A stretch of 64,000 nt of DNA from Panonychus citri (GCF_014898815.1 NW_026515482.1:2170001-2234000), one strand, 5' to 3'. Counted from the stretch's first letter, positions 10,601-21,609 are shown. Notes: generated by a model from the sequence alone, not told the origin. Translations and numbers: made by a program.

Positions 10601-12831
10601 GTCGACAATATGCCGGTACCAATGCCCTTAAAGGTGATTACACTCGAACTGGTGAAAGACGATTTGCCGGTATGGTTAAAGATAGTTACAATTCTGCATC
10701 AAGATACTTACAGAATCGTTTCAAAGATGCTTATCGACAAGCAGCTATTGATACAATGCAGGGTAACCCGATAAGTGATACTGACCTTCGAAGTCCAGAT
10801 AGTGAGAATGTTTATGGTGATGACGAGGACGAGGAAGACATTGAACATCATGAAAGAGTTAAACAAGTAATCGAAGATTGTAAGAAAATACTTATACCCG
10901 AAAATGAGGTTATTTTAGGCGGATGGCCATTAATCGATGCCGAACCCTCAAACTCTGAAAGTTCAAATCAATCGTCCATGGAAATGGACACTGTATTAAT
11001 ATTAACCAAAGATTGCTACTATGTAGCAGAATATGATGATCAAACTGATAGAATTACAAAGTACCAAAAAGTATTATTAGAAGATTTAGAGAAGATCGAA
11101 TTTGGACCCGAACCTGGTGCTCAGCTTCTCTTTTCATCTCTTTCCTCGAAATTACAGAAACAAAGCTACTGTATTCGATTCCAATACCTAATCAATGGTC
11201 AGAGTGGTTATTTCCACATGTTTCGACCAACAAACACCCGATTCTTCAATAACATGGCAATACCAGTGAGAACATCTCAAGAATCAATTGACTCCCTCAA
11301 AGCAATTTGCGAATCATTTAAAGTTGCTCTTTGTGTTAAATCGTTAAATGTTCCACTTTACGAAGGTCGATTAGAAAAAAGAAAAAGTAAAACTGTTTCG
11401 TTTTCAAGTAAACAGCCCACAATCCACGGGAATTTACAACCTCGAAAGGTGCGACACTATACACATTCCTCTTCGATTTCAAAAGGATCTTCTAGTTTAT
11501 TGCCTCGAAATATTTCAGATGGTAATTTGTTGAACTTGAAAAACGTTGGCTCTCGAGCTTTGAATAATGTATCTTGTCAATTGGCTCGTTTCAAGGGTAA
11601 ATTAACTGGTAACGCACGAAGTAATCCCCATCTTGCCCTGGGTACAGTTAGTGAGCAGCGTCTTGAGTCAATTCAATCGTTTGGTGGAGTAGCTACTTCA
11701 ATCGCTTCCTCAGAGGAAGATATTTATGATGATGAATGGGAAGGAGCGGTCACAACAGGCGATATATCCGAGGACGAATCACTTAGAAAATCTAATCGAA
11801 CCAATCGATTGATTCGAGATCAACAAGCAAGTATTGCCTCGAATGCATCATCTGTCTTCCTCACCGAACGGACACTTTCCTCTGACTACTCTGAATGCAG
11901 TGATTTGGAAGATACCGATGACGCTGTTTTAAGCTCATTGTGTGAGGAGCCTCGATCACTACCTTATAAAAGTGCGGCCGCTCTTTCATTGGCTGGAAAC
12001 GACACTCTACTCGAAAGCTGTGGTATACTAACTATTAGTCCTCCCTTGAAACCTGATTACGATGAACATGGTAACCTCGATGAGACCACTAAGCACAGAG
12101 GCAGAAATCGTAAATCACTTTTGAAAGATGTTGACGATTTTGTTATCGACGCTATGAACAAAGCTGGACTCAAACAGCTTCATCGTAAAGCATCAGAAAG
12201 TTTGACATCTCTCCCGTTGAGAGGCAAATATCCTTCACTTTCATTATCTTCGACATCAACTCAACTGCACCAAACTCGAGCACCACAAATTGAAATCTCA
12301 GACTCGACTGGTGGCTCCGAAATGAATCCTCCTTCTCCACCAAGCCAACCGAGAACACGAAAATTGTCAAAATCATCAGAAGATATCGAGACTTTGGATA
12401 ACTTTTGTACCAAAAATTTGGGGAATACAAGTAGTGCTTCTTGTGCCGCACTTTCTGGTTTACCTTCAGAAGAAAATCTACTCACCGACGATTCACAGGA
12501 AACACAATCATCATCAATCAAATCTTCGTCTACTCTTCAAATAAGTTCAGTTAAGATGAAACAATCTCACAGTGAGATGGCTCTTGGTCAAGATAATCGA
12601 TTGGCACTAAATATTAACAATTCTTCAAATGCATCGGCAAATCCACTTTCGTCGCCAATTTTGATGAAAAAAGATCTCATCTTATCGCCCATTTCACGAA
12701 TAGCTAAGGGCGTACATTCCTTCGGACTCAATCTAAGGTCACACTATTCTAGTGAAACAGCTAATACCCAAGCGTTTGATCCCAAATCGTGTGGAAAAAA
12801 TTACGAAAAAACAACAATTATTTTCATCTAA
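7606..12831 (+). CDS. INPP5F: INPP5F/Sac2-type phosphoinositide phosphatase
   Basis: Four exons join in frame: 7606-7711, 7964-9311, 10236-10434 and 10504-12831, with donors GTAATT, GTAAGC, GTAAAC and acceptors AACAG, TTTAG, TCTCAG; the protein is 1,326 aa. The N-terminal half is a SAC domain. Conserved blocks include FWNRFMIDSL, ISRRSRFRAGTRYKRRG, NYVETEQ, RGSVPIFWSQPG and SFDFHERCRGMKFENV. The catalytic CX5R(T) motif is CIDCLDRT at residues 529-536, intact. MWANNGDSISRQYAGT and an hSac2-type domain follow, then a long serine-rich acidic tail that looks disordered. INPP5F/Sac2 removes the 4-phosphate of PI4P on early endosomes and binds Rab5. The tail is longer than in vertebrates (1,132 aa). 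A plain SAC1 is excluded by the hSac2 region and the absence of C-terminal membrane helices. Confidence 0.93.
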
Positions 12832-13233
12832 TCAGCACAGTGTGTTCAGTGAACACCATGGAACAAAAAATCAAGATTTAAAATTGACTCACCTAAAAAT
12901 CAAAAGTCTATGATTAACTTATTGTCTCCCAATTACTATCCTAATTATCATCATTAATTTAAATCATCTTTCATTCAAATCAAATTCACAATTCCAATGA
13001 ATATAACGCTTAATTGTCTCATCTTTCTGTAAAATTTGCTACCTTTAATTTTTTCCTGGTTGTTTTTGTTTTTTCCTTGATTTCCAAATCGTTTGATCCC
13101 CTGTAAAGATAATTACTTATCTTGATGAGAATCTCAAATTTATGAACAGACACAATTACCTAAGAAAAAAATCATTTTCTCTAATAAGTGTAATAAGGAG
13201 AAGCGAAACCGAATCCTTGAGGCGTTTTGTTAA
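12832..13233. other. 3' flank of INPP5F
   Basis: AT-rich convergent spacer, probably 3' UTR of INPP5F on the plus strand and of the small minus-strand ORF. No other signal is seen. Confidence 0.5.
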
Positions 13234-13449
13234 TTAAACAATGACAGATTTTACTATCAACCATAACCGATAAAGCAAATTGTCCATTTCACTTTTTCTG
13301 ATGAGAAAGGGGCTTTTTGTATTAATCATTTCTAACGATTCAGCCTTGAGAGTTTCATTTAATTTAATATGAGCTTCAAGAATAGCGATTGTCTCATTGA
13401 TCGCTTTCAACGATTGACAAAAGTGATACAAATCTTGATAGGAATCCAT
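13234..13449 (-). CDS. Small predicted coiled-coil protein, unrecognised
   Basis: A single 71-codon frame starts MDSYQDLYHFCQSLKAINET. Heptad-like hydrophobic spacing through residues ~5-40 (IAILEAHIKLNETLKAE) suggests one alpha-helix able to form a coiled coil; a second helical piece near residues 55-70 is hydrophobic. It has no signal peptide. The frame lies between INPP5F and TPD52 in the TPD52 direction. I do not recognise a family; small kinetochore or vesicle-complex subunits have this look, but that is guesswork. It could be only the first exon of something else, though no obvious donor follows. Confidence 0.4.
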   Translation of the reverse strand: MDSYQDLYHFCQSLKAINETIAILEAHIKLNETLKAESLEMINTKSPFLIRKSEMDNLLYRLWLIVKSVIV

Positions 13450-13598
13450 GATTGATTATTCACAGGTTGATTCAATCGACTAACAATAAGGAAAATGCCA
13501 ACTCACAATTAACAAGAAACAAACATAAATGAGGTAAGAAAATTAAATTAAGTGCAAAAAACGTAACCAAATCATATGATAGTATCGATTTTGCTTCG

Positions 13599-13624
13599 AT
13601 CGAGTTGACATCTCGAGTCTTACC
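13599..13624. repeat. Sequence resembling the MITE terminal repeat
   Basis: ATCGAGTTGAC followed by ATCTCGAGTCTTACC matches the inner-to-outer reading of the right terminus of the MITE at 17,261-17,294, with a gap of a few bases and two substitutions. It directly abuts dispersed repeat C copy 2, so it may be a decayed element end. Confidence 0.4.
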
Positions 13625-13626
13625 TA

Positions 13627-13827
13627 TTTTTTTTGTGAGGTGAAAGGGAAAATTCAAAATACGCTTTTAGTTTTATCGTAACGAGAGAGAGAGAGATAAT
13701 TTATATTGACACACGTTTAGAATAAATTTTTTGTTGTTTTGCTTTGATACTGTAGTTTGCTGGTTGTTGGAAATTGATGATGTTGATTATTGATAATCTC
13801 AGTCGATATGGTAAATCAACAATAAAA
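13627..13827 (+). repeat. Dispersed repeat C, copy 2
   Basis: Matches 6,594-6,803 in the same orientation, with a deletion of ~16 bases near its start and an extended GAGAGA run. It begins immediately after a MITE-like terminus. Confidence 0.85.
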
Positions 13828-14113
13828 GAGGTGCAGAGAAGGAAGAATAAATCAATAACTTTTTCACTGTTTTTAAAATTAAATATAAATAACCATTTTT
13901 TGAGATAATCTCCTTGTTTTTTTTGTTGCTTTAGTTTTTCAATCCAAGTGTATAGAGAATTAGATTATTAATCAGCTAATAGTTAATAATTAAAACTTGC
14001 AATGTTGAATCCATTAAGAATTTTCAATTTGGAATTTTTTCGTTCTTCTTTGGATTGAACAATTGTGTATATGTGGTGTGTTTGTGTTTTAGGTTAATAT
14101 GTGCAAGTGTTTT

Positions 14114-14462
14114 TTAAGAGAGCGATTTCTCTTCAGGTATGGTGGGTGTAGTAGCGGGTGTAGCTGTTTGAGAGTTTCGTCGTTCACTGTTGAGAGCATC
14201 TTCGAAACTGTTGGTACTGTTACTTCTTGAGCCAGTCATTCGATCTTTTAGATTTCCGGTTGCTGAGACAACTCGCTCTTCGAACGATTTAAATGCATTG
14301 GAATTTTTCACTTCCCCTAATTTTCGGGCCATACTACCACCAAGACTTCCTAAAACGGATGTTGTCCTTTCACCCACAGTTTTAACAGTCTCGGTGGTTT
14401 TTTGATAACTATTTGTACATATGCAAGGGTTAAGGGAGAGAGTGTGTTGATATTTGTTGTAA

Positions 14463-14514
<52 letters not shown>

Positions 14515-15998
14515 TATCATTAGAATTAGTTGAAATATAAAATTTGTAAAAAAAAAGGAAGATAATGAAAATGAGAAATAATAAAAGAATAGAAAACAAA
14601 TCGGAAAAGAAAAGAAAAAGCTCACTAATGAGGTGATTCAAGTGATTAAATAAGAGATAGGAATGGAAATGGTGTTAAAAACAAATACAAATAATAAGCT
14701 TAATCATTTAGGAGTTGAAATACATGCAGAATCGTTAAACAAATTAGTTAATGAACATACGCAGAGGTTGGAGCTGCTAGTATTCCAAACCCAGAGCTGA
14801 TGAATTGATAAGAAGAGAAAAGCATGAGAAAGGAAATAATTATTAATTAGCTGATGGTGATGATGACGATTGATGATGATGAGTTATAAAGACTGACAGT
14901 TGATAAAACAAAAGTTTTTGTTGGATGAAAAAAGACAGAGAGATTATGGCTGAAGAGAGAGTCAATTAGTCACAATTGTGTTAATCATCAAAGATACACA
15001 CGAAAATAAAAACAAATACCAATTGATGTTAATTTCATTAATTGGTCGTAAGTAATTGCATTTCAATTATATACTTAGTGTAACATCACAAATGAATTGT
15101 GTGAGTTAATTGTCAGGATTTGAAGAGATGGTGATGACGACGAGAAGAAAATAGATTTTGATGACTTGGATTGGATTTACTTACGCTGTGGATTCTTGAA
15201 TACTTTTAACTCCTTGACCAATATCATCTCGAAATTCTTTCCATACAGAGATGCCGAGTTTCTTTTTCAATTCAGATGAATGGCGTAATTTCGATGAAAG
15301 AACTTGTCGCAAGGTTTGAATCTCCTCTTCAGTCTAAAAAGAACAAGAAAGATAAAAAACAAAATTAATTCAAAAGAATAGAAAAACAAAAAGAAACAAG
15401 AGCAAAAAGAGAGAGACAAAATGAAAGAGAAAAGAATAACAAAATCCAAGTTTTTATTAATAGTTAATAGAGAAATACTTGGAAAGGTGTTGGAGAAAGG
15501 TAATAGAATGAGCAAGACAGAAAGGAAAACAAAACAAAAAAGATAAACAAATGAAAATGATATCAGAAACAAAAGAGACCAAATTGATTAGAAAATGAGA
15601 GAGAAACGGAGAAAGAGAGAAAAATTGAAAGAATAGAAAGAGAAAGAAAGAAAGAGAAAGGATAATTGTACGATATTAAGACGGCAGAAAAAGATGCGAT
15701 GAAGGATGAGGATGGAGAAGAGAAAAAAATTGAAGGATTGAAGAAAAGAAAAAGAAAAAAAGTCAGAGAGAAAAAATAATAATGAATGATGCAGAAGAAA
15801 AATGGTTAAAAAGAGAATAGAATAAATTGAAAATTCTAAACTAACCCTTGCCAGTTCTGTTCGCCATTCCTCTTCTAAAGCAGCTTTTTGCTCAGGATCC
15901 ATGTTGGCAAAATTTGATTCTGTTGTAACGTCAAATGCTTCATCGGAAGCATTGTAAAAGGTGTTATCAGATTGATTGTTATCCTTGGATAAAGACAT
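14114..15998 (-). CDS. TPD52: Tumor protein D52 family (TPD52/TPD54-like)
   Basis: Four exons on the minus strand: 15998-15846, 15333-15185, 14796-14761 and 14408-14114; donors GTTAGT, GTAAGT, GTATGT; 210 aa in total. Residues 35-75 carry the family coiled coil (EEEWRTELARTEEEIQTLRQVL, given here in parts: EEEWRTELAR and TEEEIQTLRQVL). KKKLGIS.W.EF.DDI follows, then YQKTTETVK and the signature KNSNAFKSFEERV. TPD52 proteins form dimers and act in vesicle trafficking and Golgi secretion; TPD54 marks small intracellular nanovesicles. The 36-base exon 3 has both borders in phase 2, so it can be skipped without changing frame (…ESTA|YQKT or …PTSA|YQKT). Alternative in-frame exons at this region are typical of the family. 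A GA microsatellite lies in intron 3. Confidence 0.92.
14468..14511. repeat. (GA)n microsatellite in TPD52 intron 3
   Basis: Perfect GA run of 44 bp, 60 bp from the acceptor of the last exon on the transcribed strand (as a CT run), so it doubles as an extreme polypyrimidine region. Confidence 0.9.
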
Positions 15999-16233
15999 TA
16001 TTATATTTCTATCACAACAAAATGATTTTTACTAATCACAAGAGAAAGAAAGAGAGAGAGAGAGACACAAGATCAACGAAAAGAAAACCTAACGAGAGAA
16101 GAAAATTATAATAATAATCAGCTCAATATAATAAATAGATAAACAAAAAACAGAAACACTGAAGAGACGAAGATGAGAGAGAAATGAAACTAAATTTTAG
16201 TTACTAAAATCAACTGGACAAGAGAATAGAAAA

Positions 16234-16290
16234 TATCGATCACATAGGTAACATCGATTTAGAATATCGATTGAGGTATCGATATATCGA
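16234..16290. promoter_or_regulatory. ATCGAT cluster upstream of TPD52
   Basis: Five TATCGA or ATCGAT cores occur in 57 bp, including an exact TATCGATA at 16277-16284, about 236 bp upstream of the TPD52 start codon. It resembles the Drosophila DRE element recognised by DREF. It lies outside the duplicated unit, so it is an independent occurrence. Confidence 0.5.
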
Positions 16291-16501
16291 AATTTTGTTC
16301 TCTTTCAAAACTGGGAAGAGACATTCGTACGTAAATTATTAGATTCTTACATTAGTATTGATTCAATACTATTGAAGACAAAATTATATGAATAGACTCA
16401 ACCGTCTTTTGGTCGAGTCAACTTTTTCTTAGTCTCTTAGCCTTTTAGTCATCAGCGAATTTAAATTGATTGCAATCTCGTGTTGTTAACAATCATCTAA
16501 T

Positions 16502-16694
16502 CTATTGGACAACCTCTACTTTTAGAGATAAATTTTCCTGGGAAAATTTCTGTTTGGTTTCCAAAAATGGGTAAATACTTAAAGACATTTTACTTGGATT
16601 GTTTTTTTATAAATTGTAAATATGATGTTTCCATTTCTTTTGTGACTTTTAGTGAGATGGACTTTTTAAAATCTTTTCCAATAGTTATCTCCAT
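16502..16694 (-). pseudogene. Degraded copy of small ORF P2 (unit A3)
   Basis: Relative to A1 and A2, the first ATG is changed to ATA, an extra T (7 versus 6) at about 16,602 shifts the frame, and the donor GTAAGT has become TTAAGT near 16,580. These three changes together suggest this copy no longer codes for P2. Confidence 0.5.
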
Positions 16695-16714
16695 GGTTAT
16701 GGTTAATCAAAATG

Positions 16715-16849
16715 TCATCCAGAGGGGTTCCAATCGTTTGGTTTAAGCTGATCCGGTTTAACTTGATGAGGACGAAGTGTAAAATCAAAAAAGAGACTCT
16801 CCATGATTATATGGGATAAATTATCTGATTGACCAACTGCAAGGAACAT
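16715..16849 (-). CDS. Candidate small ORF P1 in unit A3
   Basis: 44-codon copy of P1 with only a few base changes (one Arg to Leu, one Asn to Asp, one silent in Pro) and no disruption. The frame is kept here although the neighbouring P2 copy is broken. Confidence 0.2.
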   Translation of the reverse strand: MFLAVGQSDNLSHIIMESLFFDFTLRPHQVKPDQLKPNDWNPSG

Positions 16850-17017
16850 ATTCTAAGAAAAATGAAGATAGTCATCTAGTGAATTGTTTCTCACCATAAA
16901 AAATAACTGAATAAACCATGATGACAAATATGACAAAGATGAAAAATCAAAACAATATCCGCAGATCCATCACTCAATGAGAAGTTAACTCTATGATTGA
17001 ATTGAGGAATTTTTGAA

Positions 17018-17025
17018 ACGAAATC
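17018..17025. repeat. 8-bp target site duplication, left copy
   Basis: ACGAAATC flanks the MITE on the left and recurs at 17,295-17,302 on the right. The unoccupied paralogous sites at 4,697-4,704 and 5,774-5,781 carry it once. Confidence 0.9.
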
Positions 17026-17294
17026 GGTAAGACTCAAGATATGTCCGTCAGCTCGATATTTTAACTTTGAGGTGACTTTTTTTCGGCTTAAAGTTCAAGC
17101 TACATATGAAAATGGACTTAATTGTTCAGTTAATTGTGTTTGTTTAAATTAGGTTAGGTTAGGTCTTCGCTAATAAGGGTCACCATGACCAAAGAAAGGC
17201 CCGGAGGGCCTGAGACAAACCGAACCTTAAGCCGAGAAAAAAATCAGCTGAAAAGTGAAGATATCGAGCTGACGGACATATCTTGAGTCTTACC
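17026..17294. mobile_element. 269-bp MITE with perfect 34-bp terminal inverted repeats
   Basis: The element begins GGTAAGACTCAAGATATGTC and ends with the exact reverse complement; the match runs 34 bases without error, and weaker subterminal inverted similarity (TTTCGGCTTAA / TTAAGCCGAGAAA) continues inwards. An 8-bp target duplication (ACGAAATC) and two empty paralogous sites prove insertion. There is no coding capacity, so it is non-autonomous. Eight-bp duplications are typical of hAT and P superfamilies; the termini do not look like classical hAT ends, so the superfamily is open. The interior has three TTAGG repeats (17,149-17,163) and a GGCCC-GGA-GGGCC hairpin near 17,199. Confidence 0.93.
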
Positions 17295-17702
17295 ACGAAA
17301 TCAATAAGAACAAGGATAAGAATTCATGTCAATCCAATTCTCGCTGCAAACCTCAAGCCATAAATTGAGCGAAAAAAAACACCACCAAGACATTTGACTG
17401 AGCCACCAAATCATGGTCACAATTAGATGACCAAAATCGTCCATCTACGATTTGGATCGTTTCCTCATCTCTTTATTTTGGCTCATTAATTTTTCACAGA
17501 TTCCATTGTTTCCCTTATCCCAATCAGACAATTAAAGATATTCTGTAAATATTCTTCTCTATTCTAAGAAACTCAACTCTCGATTAAATAAATTCATAAT
17601 TGCGAAAATTTTGAATTTATTAAAATGGAGAATAATGAAAATGGAGAAAGAGATGAGAAAAAAAGAGCGAACAAAATAAAAGAAAAGAAAAAAGAGAGAA
17701 AA

Positions 17703-17748
17703 CGATACTCGATAGATCGATAAGATAATCGATGTTCTCTCGATATCG
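17703..17748. promoter_or_regulatory. ATCGAT/CGATA cluster upstream of l(3)mbt
   Basis: Same block as 6181-6226, with five CGATA/ATCGAT cores, about 540 bp upstream of the l(3)mbt start codon. It is a candidate core-promoter element of DREF/BEAF type. Confidence 0.45.
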
Positions 17749-18289
17749 AAAAAAAGAGAGACTGAGAAAGAGAAAATAGAAAGGGAAAAGTATCGGTTAG
17801 TCAAGTTTAATTTTGGATTTTGTTGGTAAGTTTTTCTCTGTCTTTGCCTTTTATCCATCAGCGAATTTAATTAATTTTAATTGATTAAACTCTAATTACT
17901 AATAATCATCTAATCTACTAGTTAATCTCTTCGTTTTAACGTTTCGTTTCTTTTCATTTTCTCTTAGTGATTAATTTTTGTGGTTCACTTTTTTTGCGGT
18001 TCAACCTTTTCATTATTTTTTGTTCTTCTCTCTTTCTTTTTTTCTCCCTCTCTCTCTCTCTCTCTCTCTCTTCTCTTCTTTTTTATTTGGTGAAGTGATT
18101 TTTTTCTTCTTCTTTTTCGTATTATCACTTTTTTTTCTCTCTCTCTCGCTCTTACTCTCTGGCATATTTTACCATTAGTGGTGATTAATATTGTCCACAT
18201 TAGTTCTTCGTCTGTTGTTGGTGTTTTCTACTGCTATTTGAATCGTTTTCCCTCTTTTGGTTTTCTTTTTCTTCACTTACGAGTATCAC

Positions 18290-21200
18290 ATGGAGGGGAC
18301 GAGCGATGAGCCTCTCACTATAAAAACTGTTTCTGGTGGTGTTGGTGAAGAAGATGATCACCAAGAGGCTGGTAAAACAGTCTCTTCTCCTTCTTCTGCA
18401 ACAACTACAGTCGGTCTTCAACAACAACAAGTACAATCTGGTATTTCCACACAACAAGATAAACCATCTTCTCCATCGTCTCTTAATCAGTCAAATTCTT
18501 CAATTGATTTACTTGCTGATGAAAGTATGAATGAAAGTAAAAATTCATCGGCTTCAGAGGATGGTGGTTGTACCAATATTAGTGATAATGTTGCTGGTTC
18601 TATCACTTCTTCTACCAATTCTGGTGGGAAAAAGATTAACATTGGCGAGTCAATAGCTGAGCTTGAAAATAATAATAATAATAGTAATAATAAGTCAATT
18701 ACTTTGCATCCAATAGCAACAACTATAAAAACTTCAGCTACAAACCAAAATGTGGTCACAATACAACCAGTTTCATCTTTAACTCTAACTTCTTCGTCTT
18801 CTATTCAACAATCATCTTCTGCAACATTAGTTTCCAAATCTTCATCAGCATCCTCATCTCTTACATCTTCATCTACATCATCGACAACTCTATCAGCAGC
18901 AGCAGTATCTTTAGCCTCCAGAACTCATATTATACCGCCAGCCTCAGCTTCTGTATCTTCCGCATTCTCAACAATAGCAGCAACTGTTACCAATCCTATT
19001 GCTACGACAACTAGTAATATCATCTCTGTAAATGCAACTTCATCTTCAGCCGTTGCAACATCTACGATACCAAGTACAAATCAGTCTGGTTCTACCAACT
19101 CAACAACCACCACCAATCCAACCATCACTGGCTCTGGAAATAAGTTATATCTAATTAACACTCCTAAATTTGATTCGATTAAAATAATTGAATGGAAAGA
19201 TGGTATTGGTACTCTACCTGGAAGTAAATTAAAATTTAAAGTCAACGAATATGGTACATTGGAAATGCTTTATGATGATGATAAAGTTGGCGATAAATCG
19301 ATTGTTAAACCTGTCGAATCAGTTAAAGCTCCTGCTGAAAGTAGTAATGGAAGTAACAACAACAACAACAATAATAATAATAATTTATCAATCACCCTAC
19401 TCGCTGAATGTGTTAATTGTAAAATCAAAGGAGTTAAATCTAATTTTATCAGGAATGGACGTTTTTGTAGTCAAGACTGTGCTACAAAGCAATCAGAGAA
19501 TTTGAAAATTTTTAGTAAAACCTCAACATCAGCCAACAACAATACAAACAGTAACAGCGCCAATAATTTAAATTATAGTAATTCTAGTAACAATAACAGC
19601 AATGTCGTTAAACCTGAATCCGTAAAGAAAAAGATTTTTTATCATGAAGGAAGAATGTACGTCGATATGATTGGTGAAAGGGTAACCATTCGAAAGCCTT
19701 TGTTTATTAATCGATCTGATCTCCATGGTACTGGTCGATCTGAAACACCCGATGGTTTGGACCTATTAGATGCCAACGAGGAGATCGAGAACATTGATTC
19801 TTTTACTGGGATAAATGTACCACATAAAAAGTTTAATTGGAAAGAATATCTGGAAGATACTAAAAGCTTTTGTGCACCAGTTAAATGTTTCAAAGAAAGT
19901 CAATCATTTCCAAGTGTCAAAAATGGTTTTAAAGTTGGAATGAAACTTGAAGGTATTGATCCTCATAATCCTGCTTTATATTGTGTCCTCTCGGTTGCCG
20001 AAGTTGTTGGTTTTCGACTTCGTTTACACTTTGATGGTTATCCTGATATTTACGATTTTTGGGTTAACGCTGATTCACCTTTCATTTTCCCCGCTGGTTG
20101 GTGCCAAAAAACAGGACGCAAATTAGAATCACCCAAAGATATGTTAGGCACTTTCTCCTGGAATAGTTATCTTCAAACCTCTAAATCTCAGTCAGCGCCA
20201 AATTATCTGTTCACATGTGTCAAGCCAAGTTACTCACTGAGTCAATTTAGAGTGGGCATGAGATTGGAAGCCGTTGATAAAGCAAATACCTCACTTGTCT
20301 GTGTTGCCAGTGTCGCAGATATTTTGGATAATTATATTTTAGTTCATTTTGATGGTTGGGATGATTCTTATGATTATTGGATCTCCATGTCTTCTCCATA
20401 CATTCATCCGATAAATTGGTGTCATGAAAGAGGTAAACCTTTAACTCCACCTAAAGATCATCCCAAACAAAGTGAAAAATTTAAATGGGCCGATTATTTG
20501 CAAGAGACAAAATCTACAGCAGTTCCACCGAAAGCTTTCCGTTTACGTCAAGCTAATTCATTCCGTGCTGGTATGAAATGTGAAGTGGTCGATAAAAGAT
20601 ATCCCCGATTAATTAGAGTGGCAACCATAGTGGACAGAAGATCTCACAGTGTAAAGATTCACTTTGATGGTTGGCAAGAAAAATTTGATTACTGGTTAGA
20701 TGATGATTCTTGCGATATCCATCCAGTCAATTGGTGTGCAAAAACCAATCATCCACTTCAACCACCTCCAAATTATTTCCGTAAATATCCAGACTCTATA
20801 AATTGTCCAACTCCAGGTTGTCGTGGCTTTGGTAGCATTAAATCAGCTCGATTTTCAACTCACAATACTTTTACCAATTGTCCATATTCCGAGGAAAATA
20901 TGGAAAGAGAATTACCTGATAGATTTGGCCGTGATTTCTCAGATGAAGAAATGAATCCAAAAAGTCCACTTCAAGGAGAAGAATTGAGCTGCCCACCAAG
21001 TCCAACCTCATTTTCCGATTTAAGGCGTAAAAGAAAACGTAAACGAGAAAATTCTGGTTCATCAGCCTCCGATTCTGTTAAAATTTCTCGACCCTCAACA
21101 CCATCTTCCTCCTTTTTCCATAATAATTTGCAAAACAGTAAACACAATTATTCAGCGACCATATCAACTCTTCACCAAGCCATATATTCACTACGAATGA

Positions 21201-21609
21201 ATCCACAACAAACCAATGAAACCCCAATGGCATGGGAAAAACACTCTAAAAGCTTATTAAGCTTCGCAGAGAAAGTGAACGCAAGTGAGGTACTTAAATG
21301 GACTCCAGATAAAGTTGCTCAATTTGTATCTACAATTCCGGGTTGTCAAGATTTTGGTCAATGTTTCGAGGAAGAGGTAAACCCATTTGTTTCCATGAAA
21401 ATCTATTTATAAACAATTACATTGAAATTATGAGTTATATTTTATTTTTCTTTTTATTTTTCTTTTTCTTGCCCCTTTAGATAATCGATGGAGAAGCATT
21501 TTTACTTCTCAATCAAACTGACCTGGTCACTCATCTTGGTATCAAATTAGGTCCTGCTGTCAAAATTTATAATAGTATTCTGGTTATTCGTGATAACATA
21601 GATGCTTAA
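18290..21609 (+). CDS. L3MBTL: Lethal(3)malignant brain tumor homologue (L3MBTL)
   Basis: Two exons, 18290-21376 (donor GTAAAC) and 21481-21609 (acceptor CCTTTAG), encode 1,071 aa. I chose the ATG at 18290 (MEGTSDEP); an in-frame ATG 33 bases upstream would add a hydrophobic stretch. Residues 1-350 are low-complexity Ser/Thr/Asn. An FCS zinc finger lies at ~373-405 (CVNCKIKG ... FCSQDCA). Three MBT repeats follow at ~514-615, 621-725 and 730-828, each with the FDGW/FDGY signature and NWC or GWC ending. A C2HC finger (CPTPGCRG ... NCPYS) is at ~838-870 and a SAM domain at ~1001-1068, split by the intron. MBT repeats bind mono- and dimethyl-lysine and compact chromatin. FCS + 3 MBT + C2HC + SAM is the L3MBTL architecture; Sfmbt and Scm have four or two MBT repeats. 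Confidence 0.95.

Larger units (their letters stand above)
16403..17905 (+). repeat. Dispersed copy A3 of the duplicated unit, split by a MITE
   Basis: Same order and orientation as A1/A2: CTTTTGGTCGAG block, small ORF region, end block with CACAGATTCCATTG, then the A' promoter-like end (17,632-17,905). It differs by a deletion near 16,418, scattered substitutions and a 269-bp insertion at 17,026. It sits between TPD52 and l(3)mbt. Confidence 0.9.

Noticed and set aside
12170..12521. Minus-strand ORFs opposite the INPP5F tail
   Set aside because: Antisense shadows of a Ser-rich coding exon.
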